From: Synechococcus sp. PCC 7502
GTDB taxonomy: Bacteria; Cyanobacteriota; Cyanobacteriia; Pseudanabaenales; Pseudanabaenaceae
Reading direction: 5' to 3'
DNA length: 64,000 nt
Assembly (NCBI RefSeq): GCF_000317085.1
Contig: NC_019702.1
Location: 1,704,394 to 1,768,393, forward strand
The number at the start of each line of letters is the position of its first letter. Within the stretch, counting starts at the first letter, position 1. The position numbers and the translations under genes were made by a program. This document shows positions 17,288-26,522 of the stretch, piece by piece. Below the pieces are notes generated by a model. That model saw only the letters and a list, made by a program, of their open reading frames with translations. It made no database searches and was not told the origin of the DNA.

Positions 17288-18487
17288 CTAAAATTTCCAT
17301 GTGTTGTATAGAGCTAAAGGTGGAAACCAACTTTCCAAAAGCGATCGCTTGTCATGATTAACTACTTCTAACCAATTTCTATACTCAAGTTCTGCTAAGG
17401 ACATGGTGCCGTAAACTAAGGCGGAGATACCTTGAATTGTGAATTTAAATTCGGGCTTCACTAGAGAACTGGGCTTAACGTTAAGCAGATAATTAACGGC
17501 TTCTATGGAAAAAACATGACTATGCCAATCCTGGGGAGAATCATCAATTTGGATATTAATTGCGCCATGATCATGAACGGGTAAATTATGAATTGCTGCC
17601 ACCAGATCAATCACTCTAACCATATAAGGCGGAGTTTTAATAGTAATTTCGTATCCTGACATCACATCACCAAACCATTGCTGGAAGTTAGTCCCAAACG
17701 GTACATCTAAGTAAAGATCATTAATCTGATCTCGATGTTTCGCAAAAAAACTAAATAGCCTAATTCGAGATTCAATATCCGTATAAAAATAATGATCTAG
17801 ATAAATTTTACGTTCGATAATTGTCGAGTTAATCCTGTATATGCCGACAGCTAGAATTTTTCCCTGCTGCTTCACAAGTACACATTGCCGATCTTTAGTT
17901 ACATCCTGCCATTGCGCTTGTTGCCAATAACTGGGAATGACCTCACCATGATTGAGAGTTGTATGTTTTAGGAATTCTAATAATTCAGTTTGGACACTAG
18001 GAGCAGACACCCGTTCGTATTCCCAAGTCGAAAAATTATCCGTGAAGTCGGAAATAATGCTAGCAATTGGTACCCTAACTTCAAGATTAGAATTAGCTGT
18101 AACATAGCCAAATTTCTGATAAAAGCTTTGCCTGAAAGGAATTAGCATACTTAATCCCTGTCCTTGGGCTTGCATTAACCTAAAGGCGACATGGATTAGT
18201 TCCTTCACACAACCCTGATTGCGATATTCGGGATAGGTCCATACACCGCCGATTCCTCCCATCTCTTTGATTACCCCCCGCAGGGATTGCTGAAACCGAT
18301 GAATCCTTAACGCTGCGACTATTTTGCCTTGAATAAAACACCCTAGGGTTTGATTGGGAATTATGGTATCTAAAATATTATCTGAACTAGATGGATTAAC
18401 TGACTGCTCTTGCCAATTACCGTAAGCATAGCGATCGCCCAGTAAAATTTCTTCCCGTTCTGAGTCCTTAATCTTTCTAATTTGCAT
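17288..18487 (-). CDS. Eis-type GNAT N-acetyltransferase
   Basis: 399 residues. The N-terminal GNAT fold carries the acetyl-CoA pyrophosphate loop GGVWTYPEYRNQGCVKELI near residue 80 and IPFRQSFYQKFGY near 115. A second, degenerate GNAT half and a C-terminal SCP2-like domain (~285-399, ending LYNTWKF with a C-terminal carboxylate) follow, the architecture of Eis. Eis enzymes acetylate amines such as aminoglycosides or polyamines; this substrate is unknown. The gene starts 2 bases after the 96-residue protein gene at 18490-18780, so the two form an operon. Confidence 0.85.
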   Translation of the reverse strand: MQIRKIKDSEREEILLGDRYAYGNWQEQSVNPSSSDNILDTIIPNQTLGCFIQGKIVAALRIHRFQQSLRGVIKEMGGIGGVWTYPEYRNQGCVKELIHVAFRLMQAQGQGLSMLIPFRQSFYQKFGYVTANSNLEVRVPIASIISDFTDNFSTWEYERVSAPSVQTELLEFLKHTTLNHGEVIPSYWQQAQWQDVTKDRQCVLVKQQGKILAVGIYRINSTIIERKIYLDHYFYTDIESRIRLFSFFAKHRDQINDLYLDVPFGTNFQQWFGDVMSGYEITIKTPPYMVRVIDLVAAIHNLPVHDHGAINIQIDDSPQDWHSHVFSIEAVNYLLNVKPSSLVKPEFKFTIQGISALVYGTMSLAELEYRNWLEVVNHDKRSLLESWFPPLALYNTWKF

Positions 18488-18489
18488 GT

Positions 18490-18780
18490 TTATACCCTAC
18501 AAGATACCGCCCGCAGTACCTCTGGAATTTGATCATCACTAAACTCTAGGGTGATTTCCTTAAGACGTAAATATCTGGATTCACTAAAGGACAACAGCAT
18601 TCGCTGCAAAGCAAACCAAACATCAGCCTCATATTCCCAGTCGCGATCGCTTCTATGGGTGGCAGCAATGGAACGCAATGCCCAAAAATAACTATTCCGA
18701 ACTATGGAGCCATCTTTTTTATATTTAGGCAGGTCTTCATGATCGATAAATAGAACTTCATCTTTGATTTTGGCACGCAT
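18490..18780 (-). CDS. Small conserved-looking hypothetical protein
   Basis: 96 residues, soluble, aromatic- and charge-rich (DWEYEADVWFALQRML, LRLKEITLEFSDDQIPEVL). No family recognised. It is encoded 2 bases upstream of the Eis-like acetyltransferase gene, so it is almost certainly translated from the same mRNA, and diverges from the ABC ATPase gene across an 80-base promoter region. Confidence 0.65.
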   Translation of the reverse strand: MRAKIKDEVLFIDHEDLPKYKKDGSIVRNSYFWALRSIAATHRSDRDWEYEADVWFALQRMLLSFSESRYLRLKEITLEFSDDQIPEVLRAVSCRV

Positions 18781-18860
18781 AAAGACAGGAATTTTAATAA
18801 AATCGAGAAAATGCCATACTGGAAACTAAGTCTAAGTTTAAAGCAATTCTTCATAAATTC

Positions 18861-19619
18861 ATGACCTCAGTTCAAGATGACCTAACCATTAGACCGATTC
18901 CAACTCCGACTCCTTTAGTAATTCAACTAGATCAAGTTTATAAAATCTATGGCATGGGTGATACAGAGGTAGTGGCACTGGCGGGAGTCAGCCTAGAAAT
19001 TCAGCAGGGTGAATATTGCGCCATTATGGGAGCATCGGGATCAGGGAAATCTACGGCGATGAATATCATTGGCTGCTTAGATCGTCCGACTTCAGGTAGC
19101 TATTATTTGGATGGGCAGAATGTGGCAGAATTGGCTGAGTCTCAACTGGCAAAAATTCGTAATCTCAAAATTGGCTTTGTGTTTCAGCAGTTTCATCTTT
19201 TACCTCAGCTTAGTGCGATGGAAAATGTGATGCTTCCCATGGCTTATGCAGGAATTAAGGGGAGTGAACGGAGTGATCGGGCAGCAACAGCCTTAAAACG
19301 CATGGGTTTAGGACATAGACTTAATAACAGACCTAATCAATTATCGGGGGGACAACAACAACGGGTAGCGATCGCCCGTGCCATTGTGAATGAACCTGTA
19401 CTTTTACTTGCCGATGAACCCACAGGTGCGCTTGACTCCAAAACCACAGAAGAAGTCATCAATATTTTTAGTGAATTAAATGCCAGTGGAATTACGGTAG
19501 TTATGGTCACCCATGAACCAGATGTGGCTCGCCATAGTAAACGGGTAATTTGGTTTAAGGATGGTCAGGTGATCCATAGCAAACTCGATCCTGCGGATTT
19601 ACATCAATCTCTAAATTAA
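18861..19619 (+). CDS. ABC transporter ATP-binding protein (MacB/DevA/LolD type)
   Basis: 252 residues with all nucleotide-binding motifs: Walker A GASGSGKST near residue 57, Q-loop VFQQFHLLP, signature LSGGQQQRVAIARA near 160, Walker B LLLADEPTGALDS and the switch His in VMVTHEPD. This type energises MacB, LolCDE or heterocyst glycolipid-type (DevBCA) exporters, which act in the envelope. Its permease is not encoded nearby. Downstream lies an unrelated FIST gene after 224 bases, so the ATPase is an orphan whose partner must lie elsewhere. Confidence 0.9.
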   Translation: MTSVQDDLTIRPIPTPTPLVIQLDQVYKIYGMGDTEVVALAGVSLEIQQGEYCAIMGASGSGKSTAMNIIGCLDRPTSGSYYLDGQNVAELAESQLAKIRNLKIGFVFQQFHLLPQLSAMENVMLPMAYAGIKGSERSDRAATALKRMGLGHRLNNRPNQLSGGQQQRVAIARAIVNEPVLLLADEPTGALDSKTTEEVINIFSELNASGITVVMVTHEPDVARHSKRVIWFKDGQVIHSKLDPADLHQSLN

Positions 19620-19843
19620 TTTCTCTTATATTAATTTGCACTTAGGCTCAAGCATTTAGTTAACTTCATCCTCAAAACTGACTCTTGATTAATTCTTGAT
19701 TAACGGGAGCTTCATTAAACTAATTGGCTGAAACCCATTTGCTATATCATTACTAGAATGTAAATCAAACCCGCACTCTGCATAAATTTTAGCGCATAAG
19801 TTTTAACGCATAGATTCTAGGCAAAATCATCGAGAGGATCATT

Positions 19844-21043
19844 ATGAAATGGGTTAGTGGCATTTCGACTAAGGTTTCCTTAGAAGCAGCAGTAACAGAA
19901 GTAGTCCAAAAAGTCCTAGAAGGTTTGGCGGGGCGATCGCCAGATTTTGGTGTGGTCTTTATTTCTAACGCCTTTGCCAGTGAGTATCCTCGGTTGATGC
20001 CTTTATTAGCAGAACAAATCACGATTAAGCACTTAATTGGTTGTTCAGGTGGTGGGATCGTCGGAGATGGTCAGGAGCTAGAAGATATAGCCGCATTATC
20101 TTTGATGATTGGACATATTCCTAATGCTGGGATTAAAACCTTTCATATCATGGATGAGCAGTTGCCAGACCTTGATAGTGCGCCCGATCGCTGGCAAGAA
20201 TTAATTGGGGTGAGTGCCTATGAAGAAGAACCAAATTTTGTCATTCTCGCCGATCCGTTTTCCTTTGCCGTTAGTGATTTTTTGCGAGGTTTAGATTTTG
20301 CCTATCCCCAAGCAGTAAAAGTTGGAGGCATGGCAAGTAGTGGGGGCATTGGCGCAAATGCTTTATTTTGTAGCTCTGGCGATGGCAAGTATGGTATTTA
20401 TCGCAGTGGTTCAGTGGGGGCAGCGATTTGGGGCAGTATCGTGATTGATGCGGTAGTATCTCAGGGCTGTCGTCCCATTGGGAAGCCTTTACAGATATCT
20501 GAATGCGATCGCAATATTATTATTTCCCTAGAGGATCAGTCGCCTTTAGTAGCGTTGCAAAATATAGTTAATGACTTGAGTGCCAGTGATCGGGACTTGG
20601 CGCAAAATTCTCTGTTTGTGGGCGTTGTTATGAATGAGTTTAAGCCCATTTTAGAGCAGGGGGATTTTTTAATTAGAAATATTATTGGCGTTGATCCTAG
20701 AAGTGGAGCGATCGCCGTTGCGGATCGAATGCGACCCGGACAAAGAATTCAATTACACCTTCGGGATCGACAGGCATCCGCAGCAGATTTAGAAGATGCC
20801 CTAATTCGTTACCAGACAGAGCATGAGCAAGGTAGTATTTGCGCCGCTTTGATGTTTGCCTGTGTGGGGCGGGGGGAAAAACTCTATGGCAAGTCGGGGT
20901 TTGATTCCAATCTCTTGCGTCAGTATGTGGGTAATATTCCGATTAGCGGGTTTTTCTGTGGTGGTGAAATTGGTCCAGTGGGCGGCACCACCTTTGTGCA
21001 TGGCTATACGTCTTCCTTCGGCATTTTTCGAGATAAAAGCTAA
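19844..21043 (+). CDS. FIST domain sensor protein
   Basis: 399 residues, FIST_N (residues ~25-220) followed by FIST_C (~225-375). FIST is a small-ligand-binding sensory domain, probably for amino acids, usually found in signal proteins; here it stands alone without a kinase or cyclase module. Marker segments are LIGCSGGGIVGDGQELE, QGCRPIGKPLQISECDRN, and FFCGGEIGPVGGTTFVHGYTSSFGIF at the end. It is soluble and starts ATG 19844 after a GAGAGGATCATT leader. The transglutaminase-like gene starts 20 bases downstream, suggesting co-expression. Confidence 0.88.
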   Translation: MKWVSGISTKVSLEAAVTEVVQKVLEGLAGRSPDFGVVFISNAFASEYPRLMPLLAEQITIKHLIGCSGGGIVGDGQELEDIAALSLMIGHIPNAGIKTFHIMDEQLPDLDSAPDRWQELIGVSAYEEEPNFVILADPFSFAVSDFLRGLDFAYPQAVKVGGMASSGGIGANALFCSSGDGKYGIYRSGSVGAAIWGSIVIDAVVSQGCRPIGKPLQISECDRNIIISLEDQSPLVALQNIVNDLSASDRDLAQNSLFVGVVMNEFKPILEQGDFLIRNIIGVDPRSGAIAVADRMRPGQRIQLHLRDRQASAADLEDALIRYQTEHEQGSICAALMFACVGRGEKLYGKSGFDSNLLRQYVGNIPISGFFCGGEIGPVGGTTFVHGYTSSFGIFRDKS

Positions 21044-21063
21044 AACTTAAGCTAGTCAAATCT

Positions 21064-23436
21064 ATGCAGACTATTCCTAATCCGCTCAGACGTTTTCCGC
21101 CTTTAGATCGGCTGTGGCAAAGGCTAGAATCTTTACCGATCCCCGAAACCGAAGAGTCTATTCCCCTCAGGATATTAGTCCAGATTTTGGTATTTATCGG
21201 CATTGCCGCAAGTGATGTAGCAGCAGGAACTAATAATAGTGTGTGGGGAATTCCCTTAAGTGCGATCGGTGGCGTGTGGGGTTGGTATGCACGGCGCAGT
21301 AAAAATGTAATGGTTAAGTTTGCGATCGCCATTGCCATGATTGTCATGCTGGTGGTATTTCTAGGGAAAATCGTTGCCCAGTCCGAAGATACAAAATTAT
21401 TACTAGCAGGATTATTAATTCAACTTCAGGTGCTGCATAGCTTTGACCTACCTCGGCGTAAGGATTTAGGGTACTCCACGGTCATTGGCATTATCTTACT
21501 GGGTGTAGCAGGTACCCTGAGCCAGACTACGGTGTTTGGCATCTGGTTATTGGCATTTTTGGCGATCGCCCTGCCCGTATTAGTTTTAGATTATCGCTCA
21601 CGGTTAGGACTATCTAAACATAAATTGAAAATTAGCCAAGCGGGGGGGATACCTTTGCGATCGCTGGCGGGATTTTTAGGGTTGGTATTGGTGATGGGCT
21701 TACTGATTTTTATCCTATTACCCAGATTACCCGGATTTCAGCTCCGTAACTTTCCTGTGAGTGCCAACTTAAATGTGCAGCGTCAAATCCCTGCGGGTGG
21801 AATTATTACCCGTAATCAAAAAAATTCCCAGTCTAATCAAACCAATGGTGGTAACACTGGCAATGGCACAAGTACCGATCCCAACGGTACAGGGACAGGG
21901 GGAAAAAATGAAGTACCTTTACTCCCACCCCTATTTGCGCCTGAAATTGATTTGGCATCTACGCAGTTCTTAAAATTGCAACTTAAACCTGAACTGGTGA
22001 TGCGGGTGCGATCTCAGGCAGAATTATTTTGGCGAGTGATGGCTTACGATGACTACACGGGCAAGGGGTGGAAAATTTCCCGCAATCAGAAACCGCAAAT
22101 TCAAACATTACGGCGATCGCCCTTTAACTATGAGTTCTTTATTCCGCCCCTACCTACAGCCAGTTTCAGTACGAAAAATACCCAAGAGGTAATTCAAACC
22201 TACACAATTACCACCGAGTCTTTTCCCAATTTAGTGCCTGCTGCCTACGATCCCACCCATTTATATTTTCCCAGTGATGAAATTGATCGAGATGTGGAAG
22301 GTAACATCCGTGCGCCTGGACCACTACCCTTGGATTTGACCTATACCGTAATTTCTCAGGTTCCCCTACGTGATCGCACTCTGCTAAGCCAAGCTCCAAA
22401 ACGCTATCCCCGATCTATTTTCAATACATACTTAGATTTACCTGATACCGTAGATGAGGATGTGAGGGCTAAGGTTCTCAAAATTATTGCTGAGGCAACT
22501 AATGTGGTGGGAAATAAACCTCTAAATCTGGATAATCCCTACGATCAATCTTTGTATTTAACTCAATACCTCAAGCAAAAATTTCAAATCAAAAATGTGG
22601 CTTTCGATCCAGCTAAAGGTGATATTGCCTCTCAATTTATTACTAATCGTGGGGGTAATCCCGATCACTTTGCCACAACTTTGACTGTGATGTTGCGATC
22701 GCTTAATATTCCCGCTAGGTATGTGGTGGGCTTTGCTCCGGGTAAATTTAATGCCTTTACAGGACTGTACGAAGTCATGAATACAGATACCCAATCCGTG
22801 GTAGAGGTGTTTTTTCCTCGCTATGGTTGGATTTCTTTTGATCCCTTACCCGGTCGAGATTTATTTCCACCTAGTGTGGATTCCGATCAAACCTTTAGTG
22901 TCCTACGGCAGTTTTGGCAGTGGGTAGCGGGGACTTTACCTTCTCCAGTGACGGGATTCTTGGCAGTTATATTTAGCACAATTGGCAAGGCGATCGCTTC
23001 GGGATTAGCAGCTTTAGTTAACTGGTTGGCAAGTCTAGGTTGGGTAGGGATTTTCATTGGGGTTGTGATTTTATTTGGGATTGGGTTCCTTGGCTGGGGA
23101 CTTTGGCAGTTTTATCAGTGGTGGAGCAATCGCCTGAAAATGCAAAGATTACATCCCATTGCCAGAACCTATAGACAAATGCTAGAGCTATTATCGGAAC
23201 GGGGCATACCTAAGTCCAAGGCGCAAACGCCCCAAGAGTATTTTGATCAAGTTAAACCTAAAGTCAGCCCAGAACAAGCCTCACTAATTCAGCAAATCAC
23301 TGTGGCATATCAAGACTGGTACTATGGCGACCACTCTATTTCATCCACTAGTCTTGATCGGATTTTGCAGAAATTAAAGGGCTTAAAGTCCTCTACTTCA
23401 AACAAATCTGGCTTTAATTTGACTAATTTAATCTAA
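21064..23436 (+). CDS. TgpA-like transglutaminase-fold membrane protein, catalytic residues absent
   Basis: 790 residues. The N-terminal third has several transmembrane helices (DUF3488-like). A Gly/Asn/Thr-rich linker (~255-285) leads to a periplasmic transglutaminase-like domain (~470-600), then a further helix (~650-690) and a C-terminal DUF4129-like segment with WYYGDHS. The usual motif G-x-C-E-H-F-A is RGGNPDHFATTL here, so Cys is replaced by Pro. The catalytic His of the HAWVEV motif is also missing (DTQSVVEVFFPRYGW), while the Asp of GWISFDP remains. I therefore call it a probable pseudoenzyme or non-peptidase scaffold. Its last codons overlap the convergent Hsp70-like gene by 9 bases. 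Confidence 0.85.
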   Translation: MQTIPNPLRRFPPLDRLWQRLESLPIPETEESIPLRILVQILVFIGIAASDVAAGTNNSVWGIPLSAIGGVWGWYARRSKNVMVKFAIAIAMIVMLVVFLGKIVAQSEDTKLLLAGLLIQLQVLHSFDLPRRKDLGYSTVIGIILLGVAGTLSQTTVFGIWLLAFLAIALPVLVLDYRSRLGLSKHKLKISQAGGIPLRSLAGFLGLVLVMGLLIFILLPRLPGFQLRNFPVSANLNVQRQIPAGGIITRNQKNSQSNQTNGGNTGNGTSTDPNGTGTGGKNEVPLLPPLFAPEIDLASTQFLKLQLKPELVMRVRSQAELFWRVMAYDDYTGKGWKISRNQKPQIQTLRRSPFNYEFFIPPLPTASFSTKNTQEVIQTYTITTESFPNLVPAAYDPTHLYFPSDEIDRDVEGNIRAPGPLPLDLTYTVISQVPLRDRTLLSQAPKRYPRSIFNTYLDLPDTVDEDVRAKVLKIIAEATNVVGNKPLNLDNPYDQSLYLTQYLKQKFQIKNVAFDPAKGDIASQFITNRGGNPDHFATTLTVMLRSLNIPARYVVGFAPGKFNAFTGLYEVMNTDTQSVVEVFFPRYGWISFDPLPGRDLFPPSVDSDQTFSVLRQFWQWVAGTLPSPVTGFLAVIFSTIGKAIASGLAALVNWLASLGWVGIFIGVVILFGIGFLGWGLWQFYQWWSNRLKMQRLHPIARTYRQMLELLSERGIPKSKAQTPQEYFDQVKPKVSPEQASLIQQITVAYQDWYYGDHSISSTSLDRILQKLKGLKSSTSNKSGFNLTNLI

Positions 23437-25029
23437 GTGAGCGATCGGCTGCGCTTGCATTAATACTTTTTGGGTCAATAAATCCGTAACTGTGCCAATT
23501 AAGATTCTTTGGCTATTCACTGCTAACTTAATCTCTAGGCGATCAATCCCCATTTCCGCGGGAGGATTTAGCTTTAAACTGACATGACTACGATCGCTTT
23601 TAACAAGACTTTTGATCAAACTTTGGGCATAATTCAAAACTCTAAAGTCACTATGTTTTTGTAAGCGGGTACTAGTCATGCGTCCTTGGGCATCATAGGT
23701 TAATTCCAATTCGGCGGTATCTGCTAATTCCCCAATTTCCAAGCGAATTTCCGTTTGCCCATTGTTTGCCCCTTGTAAAATTAAAGGCTGCGATCGCTCA
23801 CAGGGATGTTTTGTACCGCGCTCAAATAGGGTGTAGTAGTAGTGAGATTTAGTAAAGTTATCCCACAGCCGAATCCCATAACCGTGGTGTAAATAGTCCT
23901 GAATTGCCTCAAACTTCCCCACCGCTAAAGCCCCATAGCCGATCGCTTCTAAGGGACGATCCAACTTCACCCGAGATTTCCCAAAATAGGAAATGACTAA
24001 ATCTTGAACCGCTCGAATTTGTGAACTCCCACCCACCATTAACACCTGTTGAATTTCTAGTTTACTTACTCCCTTACCATAGGCAATCGCTAACACTTCA
24101 TCTAAACTCTGACGCACCTGTTCAATTAACTGCCGACTTTCCAATATTTCCGCCAAATCCGTTGCGGTTAACTGCAATTCATAGGCAAAGAAATTTTGAT
24201 CATCAAACCAACTTTCTCTAACTTGTCCTAGGGTAGAAACCCGTATTTTCATACTTTCGGCAATTTCCAGTAAATTCAACCAGCCCGTACCATCAACTTG
24301 CTCCCTGGGTTTCCCCAGTTGTGCTAAAAAATATTCAGCCAGCCACAGATCAATATCAATACCACCAATGTAAGCATCAGCCTTGGCAATTACTTCCGCT
24401 TTCAGGGTAGTTTGCTGATCGTCAGTTTTAGCAGTCCGTACCAAGCTCAAATCCAGCGTACCGCCACCAAAATCTATCACTAACACTAAAGCTGACGGAG
24501 AAGATTGCATAGACGAGGCAGAAGAACTAACCGCATAACCCAAAGCCGCCGCCGTTGACTCATCCACAATCCGCATAGCTGGTAATTCCAGACTAGTTGC
24601 CAAGGAACGAAACCAGCCTAAATAGGACTCAAACGCTCCCACTGGTGCCGTAAAAATAACTTGAGTGGGTTGATATTGGCTTAAAACTTGCTGCCAAAGG
24701 GTTTCGATAAATTTTGTGGCGATCGCTTCCGCCGTATAAATAGTTCCATCAAGTTCTAGGGGTGGAGACCGAAACTCCGCTACTAGTTCCCGCTTAAAAC
24801 CTTGGAATAACCTCTGGGGTTGGACAAATCCTAATCTTTGCGATCGCACCTGTTCCCCAATCATGATTTCCCCCGACTCAGCCACAAATACCAAACTGGG
24901 AATTACGTTAATATTACCCAAAATGCGAGATATGCTGGGAAATTTTAGAGTTATGGGACTATCGGTAATTGGGTCTTGGATACATACAACCGTATTACTC
25001 GTACCAAAATCGATCGCAATCGTAGTCAT
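23428..25029 (-). CDS. Hsp70-like ATPase
   Basis: 533 residues, shorter than DnaK (~630). It has the actin-type ATPase signatures: AIDFGTSNTVVCI (phosphate 1), VIDFGGGTLDLSLV near residue 185 and VLMVGGSSQIRAVQDLV near 340, with the FTAPVGAF and VDESTAAALGYA segments. The C-terminal ~130 residues do not resemble the DnaK peptide-binding domain and lack a lid or EEVD tail, so the protein is a specialised Hsp70 relative. It is not accompanied by DnaJ or GrpE. The next gene upstream in transcription direction is separated by 33 bases and encodes an exported barrel-like protein. Confidence 0.88.
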   Translation of the reverse strand: MTTIAIDFGTSNTVVCIQDPITDSPITLKFPSISRILGNINVIPSLVFVAESGEIMIGEQVRSQRLGFVQPQRLFQGFKRELVAEFRSPPLELDGTIYTAEAIATKFIETLWQQVLSQYQPTQVIFTAPVGAFESYLGWFRSLATSLELPAMRIVDESTAAALGYAVSSSASSMQSSPSALVLVIDFGGGTLDLSLVRTAKTDDQQTTLKAEVIAKADAYIGGIDIDLWLAEYFLAQLGKPREQVDGTGWLNLLEIAESMKIRVSTLGQVRESWFDDQNFFAYELQLTATDLAEILESRQLIEQVRQSLDEVLAIAYGKGVSKLEIQQVLMVGGSSQIRAVQDLVISYFGKSRVKLDRPLEAIGYGALAVGKFEAIQDYLHHGYGIRLWDNFTKSHYYYTLFERGTKHPCERSQPLILQGANNGQTEIRLEIGELADTAELELTYDAQGRMTSTRLQKHSDFRVLNYAQSLIKSLVKSDRSHVSLKLNPPAEMGIDRLEIKLAVNSQRILIGTVTDLLTQKVLMQAQPIAHLD

Positions 25030-25062
25030 AATTTGATCGTAATGTGAGAATCAAGCAACTAG

Positions 25063-25731
25063 TTATAATCTCCACTCTAAATAAAAGCCAACTCGACTAT
25101 CAGAACGCACAGGCGATCGCCGCCATTGAATATTGCTACCGATATTTAAGCGATTAGTTAGGGCATAGCTAGTGGATAAAGTTGTAATGCTAGTTTCGCG
25201 ATCGCTTCCCGGTGCGGTAAAAGTTTGGGAAAGGCGTAAATCGGAGCTACGGGGCGACAATACTAAAACTCCCTGTACGCCAATATTAATACCAGAGACA
25301 TTCTCCCCAAAGAAATCAATAGAGCGATAGCCAACCTGTGGTGCAAAATTAAAGTATCCCCCCAAAGGTAAAACATAATACTTCAAATCTGCATTTAAAT
25401 CCGCCTCACGTCCACTAAACTCCCTCTGATAGCCAGCACTAATGGTGACAGGACTATTCCGACCTAAAAATAAATCGACCACGCCTAGATCAAAACCCAA
25501 AGACTGATCACGGGAAGTTAGTCCCAAGCGTAGTTTAGTTGTAAAGCTAGGATTTTCATAAATGTCCAATAAAATATCCGGTGGTTCCACTAGCCACCGC
25601 CGTAAGACTGGACTGTTATCAATAATCTCTTGATTTAATTTTAAGTTGTTAGTCTCCGCTCTAGCCCCATAACTAGTTAGCAAACTTGTTAAACCCACAC
25701 AGAAGATACAACCCACTGCCCTAGAAGACAT
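25063..25731 (-). CDS. Exported beta-rich hypothetical protein
   Basis: 222 residues. A signal peptide is evident (AVGCIFCVGLTSLLTSYGARA, cleavage probably after ARA). The mature part has alternating hydrophobic strands (TTKLRLGLTS, LNIGVQ-like and NRLNIGSNIQWRR) and ends in FYLEWRL, like an outer-membrane beta-barrel with an aromatic-bearing C-terminus. No named family. It shares a strand with the Hsp70-like gene 33 bases downstream, which may support its folding or export; that link is inference. Confidence 0.65.
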   Translation of the reverse strand: MSSRAVGCIFCVGLTSLLTSYGARAETNNLKLNQEIIDNSPVLRRWLVEPPDILLDIYENPSFTTKLRLGLTSRDQSLGFDLGVVDLFLGRNSPVTISAGYQREFSGREADLNADLKYYVLPLGGYFNFAPQVGYRSIDFFGENVSGINIGVQGVLVLSPRSSDLRLSQTFTAPGSDRETSITTLSTSYALTNRLNIGSNIQWRRSPVRSDSRVGFYLEWRL

Positions 25732-25890
25732 AACTAGCTACTTAGATTCAAATAGGTTTAATCATAACCCCAGATGTATCAAGGTTTGCATCAATTTATA
25801 AATTAAAACTCCAACTTGAAAAGCAGCAAGAGAATTCAGAAATGATAATGTAAGTGTCTATCTATAAGAATTTCTAAAACTAATTGCCTA

Positions 25891-26505
25891 ATGACCAACG
25901 TTAAGCGCACTCGTGAAGATATTTTAGAAGCAGTTTTGGAGTTAATTCATCGCCAAGGTTTTCAATCTACGGGTTTAAAGGAGTTATTTACAGTCAGTCA
26001 AACTTCTTCGGGCAGTTTCTATAACTATTTTCACTCCAAGGATGATTTAGCCCATGCCCTTATTGATTTCAAATGGGAAAAAATCAAATCTGGTTTTCTC
26101 AAAATTGCCAATGATAAAGATGATTGGGCTGATAATGTAATTGCTCAAAAGGCGATCGCTAAGGTATATGCGCTTATAGATTTTATGGAAGCCAGCCATG
26201 CGGAGGAGCTAGATTGTAGTGGCTGTTTTTTAGGTAATTTGATTGTCGATTTAGTTGCCTATGATCCTTCGTTTCGGACACACCTTATAGAGATATTTAA
26301 TCAATGGCAGGAATTAATTGCTCAACTTTTACACCAAGCAAAAAATCAGCTAAAACCAGAGATAAATCCAGATATGTTAGCTGAAGAGATATTAACCGTA
26401 ATGCAGGGAACCTTACTGATGAATCGTCTATATAATCAGAGCGATCGCCTGCACCGAGGATTTAATTTAATGCGTAGTCTAGTTAATGCAGCCCTTATTC
26501 CTTGA
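25891..26505 (+). CDS. TetR/AcrR-family transcriptional regulator
   Basis: 204 residues. The N-terminal helix-turn-helix is clear: TREDILEAVLELIHRQGFQSTGLKELFTVSQTSSGSFYNYFHSKDDLAHAL, with the SFYNYF recognition-helix block. The C-terminal ~140 residues are helical and have CSGCFLGNLIVDL, a Cys-rich motif of the YxaF/LmrA-like group. No target operator is assigned. It diverges from the exported protein gene at 25063-25731 over 160 bases, which makes that gene a candidate target. The stop lies 18 bases from the convergent Asn-rich repeat gene. Confidence 0.9.
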   Translation: MTNVKRTREDILEAVLELIHRQGFQSTGLKELFTVSQTSSGSFYNYFHSKDDLAHALIDFKWEKIKSGFLKIANDKDDWADNVIAQKAIAKVYALIDFMEASHAEELDCSGCFLGNLIVDLVAYDPSFRTHLIEIFNQWQELIAQLLHQAKNQLKPEINPDMLAEEILTVMQGTLLMNRLYNQSDRLHRGFNLMRSLVNAALIP

Positions 26506-26522
26506 TTTGTTTAGGCTCAAGT

